This document shows positions 1-5,197 of a stretch of DNA of 5,217 nucleotides, piece by piece (positions within the stretch are counted from its first letter, which is position 1; the number at the start of each line of letters is the position of its first letter). This DNA is from Candidatus Bathyarchaeota archaeon. GTDB taxonomy: Archaea > Thermoproteota > Bathyarchaeia > TCS64. The DNA lies in assembly GCA_013619005.1 (NCBI GenBank), contig JABXKY010000343.1, positions 1 to 5,217 on the forward strand, in the 5' to 3' direction. Under the pieces are notes generated by a model that ran no database searches, was not told the DNA's origin, and saw only the letters and a list, made by a program, of their open reading frames with translations. The position numbers and the translations under genes were made by a program.

Positions 1-682
1 CGTTGATGGACTCCATGATGGCGATCCTTCCTTTTACCTCGGCGTTGCTCGGGATCTGCTCCTTCATCTGGGTCATCTCCTCTAGGCTCTCAATCGCCTT
101 CTCGACCAGCCCCGGTATCCTGTGGGGGTAGCTATACTTGCTCAGCTCCTCAAGGACGAGGCGCTTGAAATCCATGGTCTGGTCAGCCCCCAGGGCATGT
201 GTCAGCAGCTGTGCCTCATGCTGGGCGAACTTCCTATCCAGCTTTGACATGATCTGGTCTCCTAGGGGACCGTTCTCGAACATATCCGAGATGGCGGCGT
301 AGGCTGCGAGTCGTTTTCCCTCCTGTCCCAGCTCATTTTTGAAGGTATCGTAGACCAGCACGGAAGCGCAGTCTCCGGTCTCTAGCCTGATCGTTACTCC
401 CATCTTTTTGAGGCGTCCCATTAACTTGGGGCTCATCTGGTGGTGATCTATGATGTGGATGTCTGCGAACTCCTTTATCCTCATAAGCTCCGGTTCAAGG
501 GCGTCCCTTATGTTCAGGTCGCAGATGTAGAGCATGTCCACTGGAGGGTTGACCTTCTGAAGGGCGTTCTCCAGGTTGTCATAGTTAGCTAGGTATACGT
601 CGCTGCCCTTGACCCTTTTCAGGAAGGCGCCGCAGGTTAAGCCGTCCGCGTCGTCGCCGTGCACTATCGATAGAACTGTCAT
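1..682 (-). CDS. DHH-family phosphoesterase (partial, C-terminus beyond left edge)
   Basis: My translation of the minus strand from the ATG at 682-680 stays open for 227 codons to the window edge. The N-terminal DHH catalytic domain is clear: HGDDADG at residues 8-14 (the DxDG metal-binding motif), CDLN with Asp55, the signature DHH at 79-81, a GDCASVLVYD segment near 103-112, and an AAISDMFE segment with Asp133. These aspartates and histidines bind the two metal ions (usually manganese) used to cleave phosphodiester bonds. Family members include RecJ-like nucleases, nano-RNases and cyclic-dinucleotide phosphodiesterases. The domain that would distinguish them, usually DHHA1, lies off the left edge, so the substrate is unknown. 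No signal peptide or membrane helix is visible, so it is probably cytosolic. It is divergent from the RAM-domain gene at 806. Motif I has one extra residue between His8 and the DxDG aspartate compared with HxDxDG members. Family call firm; function open. Confidence 0.9.
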   Translation of the reverse strand, partial: MTVLSIVHGDDADGLTCGAFLKRVKGSDVYLANYDNLENALQKVNPPVDMLYICDLNIRDALEPELMRIKEFADIHIIDHHQMSPKLMGRLKKMGVTIRLETGDCASVLVYDTFKNELGQEGKRLAAYAAISDMFENGPLGDQIMSKLDRKFAQHEAQLLTHALGADQTMDFKRLVLEELSKYSYPHRIPGLVEKAIESLEEMTQMKEQIPSNAEVKGRIAIMESIN

Positions 683-720
683 CTTGTGGTCCCCGGAATT
701 TCATTTAACTTGGAGGCGTC

Positions 721-731
721 ACCTAAAAAGG
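721..731 (-). promoter_or_regulatory. Possible TATA box for the DHH gene
   Basis: Read on the minus strand this is CCTTTTTAGGT, a T-rich TATA-like element centred about 44 bases upstream of the ATG at 682. That would give a leader of roughly 18 bases if transcription starts about 26 bases after the box. It is bracketed by an imperfect inverted repeat (715-723 and 736-743). The match to the archaeal TATA consensus is only moderate. Confidence 0.3.
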
Positions 732-767
732 GTGGGGTGCGCCTTTGAACTCATCGTTTTTTCATGG

Positions 768-776
768 TTAATATTT
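768..776 (+). promoter_or_regulatory. TATA box for the RAM-domain gene
   Basis: TTAATATTT, preceded by a run of T (757-762), is centred about 34 bases upstream of the ATG at 806. This fits an archaeal promoter with a very short leader of about 8 bases, too short for a ribosome binding site, and none is visible. An in-frame ATG at 764 sits immediately upstream of this box and would be outside the transcript, which is why the gene start is placed at 806. Confidence 0.55.
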
Positions 777-805
777 CAAATAGTAGTTGGATATTCTATT
801 GCGTT

Positions 806-1036
806 ATGGCAAAAGAGATGGCTATTGTACTTATTAACATGAAACCAGATGCCGAGGGCATAGCTGACTCCCTCAGCGCTATAGCGGGTGTCACGGAGGT
901 CCATGGTCTCTACGGTATCTACGATATCATCGTGTTCGTTGAGGCGGAGTCCATGAGCGCGTTGAAGGATATCATCAACTCCAAGATTAGGAGGCTCGAG
1001 GATATCAACGCGACGCTGACGATGATCGTCGGCTGA
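806..1036 (+). CDS. Stand-alone Lrp/AsnC-type RAM domain protein
   Basis: The gene encodes a 76-residue protein that is essentially a single Regulation of Amino acid Metabolism (RAM) ligand-binding domain. The fold pattern is visible: a first beta strand (AIVLINMK, 6-13), a helix, a GVTEVHGLYGIYDIIVFVE segment (28-46) with the conserved glycine-tyrosine-aspartate, a second helix (SMSALKDIINSKI), and a last strand (ATLTMIV, 69-75). Full-length Lrp/AsnC regulators carry an N-terminal helix-turn-helix of about 60 residues, which is absent here. Stand-alone RAM proteins form dimers or larger rings and are thought to bind amino acids, and may act on other proteins, so DNA binding is not expected. 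In-frame ATGs occur at 764, 806 and 818. 764 lies upstream of the TATA box and would add a non-homologous tail, while 806 fits the promoter spacing. It is convergent with the dehydrogenase gene, 4 bases apart. Confidence 0.85.
   Translation: MAKEMAIVLINMKPDAEGIADSLSAIAGVTEVHGLYGIYDIIVFVEAESMSALKDIINSKIRRLEDINATLTMIVG
1015..1033 (+). other. Hairpin over the last codons of the RAM-domain gene
   Basis: GCTGACGA and TCGTCGGC form an 8-pair stem (one U-G wobble) around a TGA loop, ending just before the stop codon. A short T run follows at 1049-1052. It could help end the transcript between two convergent genes, or simply reflect codon choice. Archaeal termination depends mainly on T-runs, so the hairpin is weak evidence on its own. 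Confidence 0.25.
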
Positions 1037-1040
1037 TCCC

Positions 1041-2051
1041 CTAATACCCTTTTCCCGGATCGCAGATATTGAGAAGTTTCTCTCCCTTGACGTAACGCTC
1101 TAGGTTGGTGCAGAACTGATCCACAATCCTGTCGCCGATATATGGGCTGCTGTGGCTGTCGTGGGGAATCAGCAGTACGTTCTCCATATCCCAGAATGCG
1201 TGATCATCGGGCAATGGTTCAACTTCGAGGGCGTCAAGGTACGCGCCGGAGAACCAGTTCTCCTCTAGCGCTTTGATCAGCGCTGGCTCATCGGCCACTG
1301 CTCCCCTGCCGATGTTGATGTAATATCCCGTGGTCTTCATTGCCCTGAACTCGGACTCGCCCAGCATTCCCCTGGTCTCGGGTGTCAGGGGCGCGGCAAC
1401 TACAATGTAGTCGGCTTCTGGAATATAGTCTAATAGCTCTGATGTCGGGAACACCTTGTCCACGTTGGTTACGTCCTCGACCCTTCTCTTTGTCCCTATG
1501 ACCCTCATGTCAAACGCCTTGCACAGGGCTGCTGTCCTCTTACCTATGTTTCCCAGTCCGATGATGAGGGCAGTCCTCTTGTAAAGCTCATCACACTTGA
1601 GTTGGCTCCAGAGATGCTTTTTCTGGTCTATCCTTCTCTGTTTTAGGAGTTTGGCGTGATCAAGCATGGCAGTGATGACGGCCTCAGCGATTGGATAAGT
1701 ATGGAGACCGGGGGCGTTGGTGAGCGTTACGGACCCATCAAGCACCTGTGGCGTGATGTTGTCGCTGAAACCGGTGCTACACAGTTGGATCCATTTCAGG
1801 CCTGGCACGAAGAACTTCTGGTAGTCCTCCCAGTCCAGCTCGCCGTGGTAATGGGTCCTGTTTCCTCCCTCGGCGAGAACCACCTCGATGCCGTCAACTT
1901 CCACGACCTTGTCAGGAGGAACCTCTATCAGTTCAATATCGGGGCTTATTGATTTGATCTGCTCCTTGTGCTTGTCCTGGAGCCAGTTGAGGTCACTCTT
2001 GGGGAACTGGTACCCCCTCGGGATACCGCTAACGGCTACCTTGATGGTCAT
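1041..2051 (-). CDS. D-isomer-specific 2-hydroxyacid dehydrogenase
   Basis: This 336-residue enzyme has the usual family length and order: a split substrate-binding domain (about 1-115 and 300-336) around a central Rossmann nucleotide-binding domain. Visible motifs are CSTGFSDNI (91-99), TNAPGLHTYPIAEAV (111-125), the dinucleotide loop GLGNIG (165-170), PLTPETRGML (221-230) and INIGRGAV (245-252). The expected catalytic residues are Arg249, Glu278 (in EVEPLP) and His297 (in PHDSHSS). The family reduces 2-oxoacids to D-2-hydroxyacids, or the reverse, with NAD(P)H. The strand after GLGNIG ends in GTKRR (186-190), lacking the acidic residue typical of NAD-specific members, so NADP(H) preference is inferred. 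It most resembles the glyoxylate/hydroxypyruvate reductase-like branch and is not a long phosphoglycerate dehydrogenase with a C-terminal ACT domain. Substrate unknown. It has its own TATA box and no Shine-Dalgarno, so it is probably read from a leaderless transcript. Confidence 0.92.
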   Translation of the reverse strand: MTIKVAVSGIPRGYQFPKSDLNWLQDKHKEQIKSISPDIELIEVPPDKVVEVDGIEVVLAEGGNRTHYHGELDWEDYQKFFVPGLKWIQLCSTGFSDNITPQVLDGSVTLTNAPGLHTYPIAEAVITAMLDHAKLLKQRRIDQKKHLWSQLKCDELYKRTALIIGLGNIGKRTAALCKAFDMRVIGTKRRVEDVTNVDKVFPTSELLDYIPEADYIVVAAPLTPETRGMLGESEFRAMKTTGYYINIGRGAVADEPALIKALEENWFSGAYLDALEVEPLPDDHAFWDMENVLLIPHDSHSSPYIGDRIVDQFCTNLERYVKGEKLLNICDPGKGY

Positions 2052-2072
2052 AGTGCTAAAACATGGGGTACG

Positions 2073-2082
2073 TTATAGAAAA
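2073..2082 (-). promoter_or_regulatory. TATA box for the dehydrogenase gene
   Basis: On the minus strand TTTCTATAAC is centred about 26-27 bases upstream of the ATG at 2051, the spacing expected when transcription begins at the start codon itself. No ribosome binding site lies between. The box sits in the 35-base gap after the four-helix membrane gene, so the dehydrogenase can be transcribed apart from the membrane pair. Confidence 0.55.
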
Positions 2083-2086
2083 GGGA

Positions 2087-2569
2087 TTAGGCGGGAATCC
2101 TGCCGGGCGGTGCTGCATCCTTTCTAACCTCAGTCCACTCCAGGAAGGACTGGATTACCTTCAACCCGATGGTTCCGAAGGTGAAGTAGATGAACACCCT
2201 TAGATCCATCACGATGGTGCTGGTCACGCCCTGTTGGTCGACTGTGAACTCCGTGAGCCCCATGCTCATGATGTTTCCAGCCCCAAGCAGGATTACCATG
2301 AATATCAGTGACGAAAGGTTCTGTCCGATGGTCACCAGCAGCGAGATAACGCTTGTCTCATCAACGAATCCTTTTATCAGTGTCAGCGCCGCCGTGACGA
2401 CTCCTATTATCATCATCTGGTTGAACAGCGATGGAAGGTCGAAGCCGTACTCCGTAGCCATGGCCATGGTCTCGGGGCTCAGGTAACTCGGTGCGATGTA
2501 CGGGATGCCTACATATATCACCAGTGTTATCAGGGCCGAGATTATTGCCCCTGTCCTGTTGTTCGCTAT
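2087..2569 (-). CDS. Uncharacterised four-helix membrane protein, probable ATA start
   Basis: I do not recognise the family. Read from ATA at 2569 the protein has 160 residues, beginning ANNR after the initiator. Four hydrophobic segments lie at about 7-27, 51-69, 73-97 and 122-143. The basic N-terminus and basic C-terminal tail (VRKD...GR) suggest both ends are inside the cell. The first conventional start, GTG at 2521, gives 144 residues but cuts into the first membrane helix and lies about 55 bases from any ribosome binding site. The ATA follows a perfect GGAGGTG by 7 bases and overlaps the upstream stop as TAATA, exactly where TAATG would be expected. The upstream gene encodes a membrane-anchored external domain, so the two probably form a translationally coupled complex. 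ATA could be a true rare start or an ATG altered by mutation or sequencing error. Coding status is well supported; the function is unknown. Confidence 0.8.
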   Translation of the reverse strand: MANNRTGAIISALITLVIYVGIPYIAPSYLSPETMAMATEYGFDLPSLFNQMMIIGVVTAALTLIKGFVDETSVISLLVTIGQNLSSLIFMVILLGAGNIMSMGLTEFTVDQQGVTSTIVMDLRVFIYFTFGTIGLKVIQSFLEWTEVRKDAAPPGRIPA

Positions 2570-3021
2570 TACTGTGCACCTCCTGACATTGTCATTGTAT
2601 TGCTGAAACTGATGAGGTCATATAGAGTGGTCACATGCATATCTATCACCCACGCCACATCCGCCCCCTCCATAAGGTACTCTTCAGCAGTTGCCTGTGA
2701 CAACGACAACTCAAGATCCACTGGGATCTGGGAACGTGCTGGAATCGTGAGCTCCGCGGCGTCGCTGGCAATCTCCTCATCACCGTCAACCACCAAGCTA
2801 ATGGAGACGCTGAGCTTTGCGTCAAGGTATCCCGGGTTGCTGGGGGTGATCGAGAATGGAATAATGACGGGGTCCCCGATCTGTAATTCGATTTCTCCCT
2901 CCCCCTGGGGTATCGCTGTGGAGAAGACGCTTACCATTGTGTACAAGCCTAGCACCATGGCCACCGTCCCAGCTAGCTGGACGACGGTTATGAGCAGGCC
3001 AATGATTTTAGATGCCTTCAA
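2569..3021 (-). CDS. Uncharacterised membrane-anchored protein with external beta-rich domain (TTG start)
   Basis: The 150-residue product has one long hydrophobic segment at about 6-34 after a short basic end (KASK), then a segment of about 110 residues rich in alternating hydrophobic residues. The pattern PFSITPSNPGYLDAKLSV (55-72) followed by LTIPARSQIPVDLELSLS (91-108) resembles LEA-2-like or other immunoglobulin-type beta sandwiches. That is a pattern judgement, not a match I can prove. The domain is probably outside the membrane. The start is TTG: an in-frame TGA lies only two codons upstream, and the next ATG (codon 22) would cut away most of the helix. A weak GTGA (3031-3028) precedes it by 6 bases. 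The gene ends in tandem stops TAA TAG and overlaps the next gene by one base. Function unknown; it probably works with the four-helix protein. Confidence 0.8.
   Translation of the reverse strand: MKASKIIGLLITVVQLAGTVAMVLGLYTMVSVFSTAIPQGEGEIELQIGDPVIIPFSITPSNPGYLDAKLSVSISLVVDGDEEIASDAAELTIPARSQIPVDLELSLSQATAEEYLMEGADVAWVIDMHVTTLYDLISFSNTMTMSGGAQ
2577..2583 (-). promoter_or_regulatory. Shine-Dalgarno GGAGGTG deciding the start at 2569
   Basis: GGAGGTG on the minus strand matches the archaeal anti-Shine-Dalgarno (CACCTCC) at all 7 positions, the strongest such site noticed beside a start in this window. Seven bases separate it from ATA at 2569. It lies within the last codons (Gly-Gly-Ala) of the upstream gene, the classical arrangement for translational coupling. 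Confidence 0.75.
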
Positions 3022-3051
3022 ATAATTTCACTGGTGTCTATTTCCAGTCAC

Positions 3052-3061
3052 GATATTAAAA
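3052..3061 (-). promoter_or_regulatory. TATA box for the membrane gene pair
   Basis: TTTTAATATC on the minus strand is centred about 35 bases upstream of the TTG at 3021, giving a predicted leader of roughly 8-10 bases that would just include the weak GTGA. A T-rich run at 3070-3074 just upstream could serve as terminator for the M42 gene. The rest of the gap up to 3173 shows no gene or RNA I can support. Confidence 0.5.
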
Positions 3062-3173
3062 CTCTAAGTAAAAAGGGCGAGCCCCATTGTCACCTGACCT
3101 TCTGCGATGAGCACAGGACTCAAACGTCGCGCGAGTAATGTTCAGGTCATAATTGAGAGAGGAAACTAGGGTT

Positions 3174-4265
3174 TTACCTTTGGAAAACCTCGACGGTGTG
3201 CTGAAGGTCGCTCTCACCTAGAGCCTGAACCGTAAAAGCAATGAGCTTACCCAGGTTCTCAAGGTCCGTGAGGCTGATGACCTCGTTGGGGCTGTGCATG
3301 TACCTGTTGGGCATGCTGATGAGGCCGCATATGGTGCCGCCGCGCTCGACCTGGATTGCCCATGCATCGGTGCCACTCCTCGATGGAATGCCCTGTCTCT
3401 GGCATGGAAGCTCGTGTTTCTCGGCCACTGACTCCATCATCTCCCATAATGCCCGTGTGAAGTTTCCACCAAGGGCAACGACTGGTCCCCCACCGATCTT
3501 GATCCCGGCTACCTGGTTTGCCTTGACGCCTGGAGCCACCGCGTGTGTTACGTCGGTGGCTATCGCGGCCCACGGCTTGATGTTGTAGGATGCGATGGTG
3601 GCTCCCCTCAGCCCGATCTCCTCCTGGACCGTTGCTACGAAGTGGACCTTGATGTTCTTTGGTGGGTTCTCCTTGAGTATCTCCATTGTCGTGACGAGTC
3701 CTGCGACGCAGCATATATCGTCGAACGCTGGTCCAACGAGTTTGTCTGAATCACTTGTGCCGAGGCGCGTTACGTCGAGGTATGGTGTGCAGACGGTTCC
3801 CGGCTTGACGCCCAGCTTTTCCGCTTCCTCCTTGGAGTCAACTCCAAGATCAATGAGCATGTCCTTCAGATCGGGGCTCTTGTCCCTCTCCTTGGCATCT
3901 GTAAGGTGCGCCGCCTTGACCGCGACCGCCCCGATTATATAGTCCTCTGGGCCGTCGCCTATCCAGATCTTGACCCGTGTCCCGTAGGCGACCCTCTTGT
4001 CCCAGCCGCCTACCTGTGTGAAACCGGCGAACCCGTTGTCCTGAACGTAGGTGATCATGAACCCCAGTTGGTCGTAGTGACCGGCCAACATCACATCCCT
4101 CTCGCCATCTCCGAGTGTCCCAATCACGTTTCCCATCACGTCGACACTAACCGAGTCACAGTACTTGCTGAATACCTCGATGATTCGCTCCCTGCGCTGC
4201 TGCTCAAACCCAGTGACGCTTGGGGCCTGCATGAAGTATTGAAGTGTATCGTACAAATCTACCAT
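3174..4265 (-). CDS. M42-family metallo-aminopeptidase
   Basis: With the start at 4265 the protein has 363 residues, close to the usual M42 length. All expected metal and catalytic residues are present: His63 and Asp65 in AGHYDQLGFM, Asp182 in GPAFDDI, Glu215 (catalytic base) and Glu216 in QEEIGLRGA, Asp238 in TDVTHA, and His324 in MHSPNE. The family builds large tetrahedral, self-compartmentalised complexes in the cytosol that trim short peptides from the N-terminus using two zinc or cobalt ions. Some relatives were misnamed endoglucanases. An ATG at 4313 would add 16 residues (RNKLNFIQRKFTTIS...) unlike the family. The ATG at 4265 starts MVDLYDTLQYFMQAPSVTGFE, which matches the normal N-terminus and sits about 27 bases after a TATA box that would lie inside the longer reading. 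HYDQ replaces the common HMDE, a variant seen in some subfamilies. Specificity cannot be read from sequence. Confidence 0.93.
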   Translation of the reverse strand: MVDLYDTLQYFMQAPSVTGFEQQRRERIIEVFSKYCDSVSVDVMGNVIGTLGDGERDVMLAGHYDQLGFMITYVQDNGFAGFTQVGGWDKRVAYGTRVKIWIGDGPEDYIIGAVAVKAAHLTDAKERDKSPDLKDMLIDLGVDSKEEAEKLGVKPGTVCTPYLDVTRLGTSDSDKLVGPAFDDICCVAGLVTTMEILKENPPKNIKVHFVATVQEEIGLRGATIASYNIKPWAAIATDVTHAVAPGVKANQVAGIKIGGGPVVALGGNFTRALWEMMESVAEKHELPCQRQGIPSRSGTDAWAIQVERGGTICGLISMPNRYMHSPNEVISLTDLENLGKLIAFTVQALGESDLQHTVEVFQR

Positions 4266-4288
4266 AGATATCGTTGTGAATTTCCTTT

Positions 4289-4296
4289 GGATAAAG
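4289..4296 (-). promoter_or_regulatory. TATA box for the M42 peptidase gene
   Basis: CTTTATCC on the minus strand is centred 27-28 bases upstream of the ATG at 4265, consistent with a leaderless transcript. There is no ribosome binding site before the ATG. This spacing is one reason for preferring 4265 over 4313 as the start. Confidence 0.45.
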
Positions 4297-4336
4297 TTAA
4301 GCTTATTCCTCATGAGAAGAAGCTAACCACCCAACG

Positions 4337-4343
4337 CTTTTAC
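4337..4343 (+). promoter_or_regulatory. TATA-like box for the DDAH-like gene
   Basis: CTTTTAC is centred 27 bases upstream of the ATG at 4367, again the leaderless spacing. The match to the archaeal TATA consensus is modest. Two 8-base palindromes, TAAGCTTA (4298-4305) and CTCATGAG (4309-4316), lie between this box and the divergent M42 box and could be operator sites, though such short palindromes arise easily by chance. Confidence 0.4.
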
Positions 4344-4366
4344 GGGGCTGACTCCTCTCCTTTTCT

Positions 4367-5122
4367 ATGGATCCCAAACACGCCATTGTCAGAACCCCCG
4401 GCAACCTGTACACAAGCTGTCTCTCGGAGCACCCGCTGCATCACACTGTGAGCCTCAAGAAGGCCAGGGAGCAGCATGCAAAGTACTGCGAGACCCTATC
4501 GGAGCTTGGGCTTGAGGTGATACATGTTCCTCGTGACGATGTGTTCCCCGACAGTTGTTTCGTGGAGGACAACGCTGTTGTCGAGAACGGCAAGGCATTG
4601 ATATGCAGGATGGCCAAGGAGTCGAGACGTGGAGAGCAGCCAGGGGTTGCGGCGGTTCTTGAGGGGATCATGCCCATCAAGTGGGCTGAGGACCCGGCCA
4701 CCATCGAGGGCGGGGATGTGGTCCACGCCAAAGGCAAGCTTATCAGCGGGTTAAGCCTCCGCACAAACCTTGAAGGCGTGACGCAGATGAAGGAATGGCT
4801 GGACGTGCCAGTGGCGACCATATTTGATCCCACCATCATGCACCTGAAGAGCTATGTGACATACCTCGGCAAAGACATCATGATTGCCACAGAGAAGTAC
4901 GCCAATCATCCTGCACTGGAGGGGTTCAACATCCTGATCCCGCCGTCAGAGGACGAGTACGCCGCCGACACCTTGTCCGTGGGTGACACCGTTCTCATGG
5001 CCGCGGGTTATGATACAGCGCAACTGATGGTAAAGGAGGCAGGTTTCGATGTCATTAGCATGGAGGTCTCAGAGATACAGAAATGCGATGGGGCACTGAC
5101 CTGCCTCAGTATTCTATTCTAA
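4367..5122 (+). CDS. Dimethylarginine dimethylaminohydrolase (DDAH)-like guanidine hydrolase
   Basis: The 251-residue protein is full length for the DDAH branch of the guanidino-group-modifying (pentein) superfamily. Characteristic segments occur in order: AIVRTPGNLYTSCLSEH near the N-terminus, FPDSCFVEDNAVV (60-72) with the substrate-binding Asp62, Glu67 and Asp68, IEGGDV (113-118) with Glu114, SLRTN (130-134) with Arg132, MHLKSYV (158-164) with His159, and GALTCLS (242-248) with nucleophile Cys246. Cys-His-Glu is the known catalytic set. Characterised relatives convert N-omega-methylarginines to citrulline plus methylamine or dimethylamine, probably in the cytosol. The substrate here could instead be arginine or another guanidino compound. 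It diverges from the M42 gene, so both may be linked to amino-acid turnover. No ribosome binding site is seen; the upstream box suggests a leaderless transcript. Family firm; exact substrate inferred. Confidence 0.9.
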   Translation: MDPKHAIVRTPGNLYTSCLSEHPLHHTVSLKKAREQHAKYCETLSELGLEVIHVPRDDVFPDSCFVEDNAVVENGKALICRMAKESRRGEQPGVAAVLEGIMPIKWAEDPATIEGGDVVHAKGKLISGLSLRTNLEGVTQMKEWLDVPVATIFDPTIMHLKSYVTYLGKDIMIATEKYANHPALEGFNILIPPSEDEYAADTLSVGDTVLMAAGYDTAQLMVKEAGFDVISMEVSEIQKCDGALTCLSILF

Positions 5123-5144
5123 CTATTGCGCGCGCGCTCCCCCA

Positions 5145-5181
5145 AAGGATAAGAAGAGTTTGTGACACACCTGTTATCCTT
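5145..5181. repeat. Inverted repeat AAGGATAA / TTATCCTT with central TGTGACACA
   Basis: Perfect 8-base arms (5145-5152 and 5174-5181) flank a 21-base centre that itself contains the palindrome TGTGACACA (5161-5169). It starts 22 bases after the DDAH-like gene ends. It could be a transcript-end hairpin, though no T-run follows, or an operator for a neighbour beyond the window. Confidence 0.45.
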
Positions 5182-5197
5182 GTTACATTTATGTAAC
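5182..5197. promoter_or_regulatory. Palindromic operator candidate GTTACAT-TT-ATGTAAC
   Basis: A perfect dyad of two 7-base arms separated by two bases directly abuts the inverted repeat ending at 5181. Its size and symmetry suit a dimeric helix-turn-helix regulator, and its AT-rich centre resembles a TATA region. The controlled gene would lie beyond the right edge and cannot be identified here. Confidence 0.4.

Noticed and set aside
764..805. Upstream ATG adding 14 residues to the RAM-domain protein
   Set aside because: It lies at the TATA box itself and the extra residues do not belong to the domain.
609..842. 77-codon plus-strand open frame crossing the DHH start and divergent promoter
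   Set aside because: It overlaps the DHH coding start antisense and both promoters, and its translation resembles no protein family.
3091..3149. CTGA (3094-3097) followed by GCGATGA (3104-3110), like the D' and C' boxes of a C/D guide RNA, and ACCTGA/TCAGGT arms 44 bases apart
   Set aside because: The outer C and D boxes are missing, the C' match is imperfect, and the 6-base arms are easily due to chance.
3906..4451. 181-codon plus-strand open frame opposite the M42 gene
   Set aside because: It lies almost wholly antisense to a well-conserved enzyme with all catalytic residues, has no recognisable motif, and runs into the DDAH-like start region. It is an accident of codon bias.
4441..4839. 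132-codon minus-strand open frame opposite the DDAH-like gene
   Set aside because: It is antisense to the conserved enzyme, has low-complexity serine-rich translation and no motif.
5128..5137. GCGCGCGCGC run after the DDAH-like gene
   Set aside because: Only five GC repeats; could form Z-DNA in principle but is too short to claim a function.
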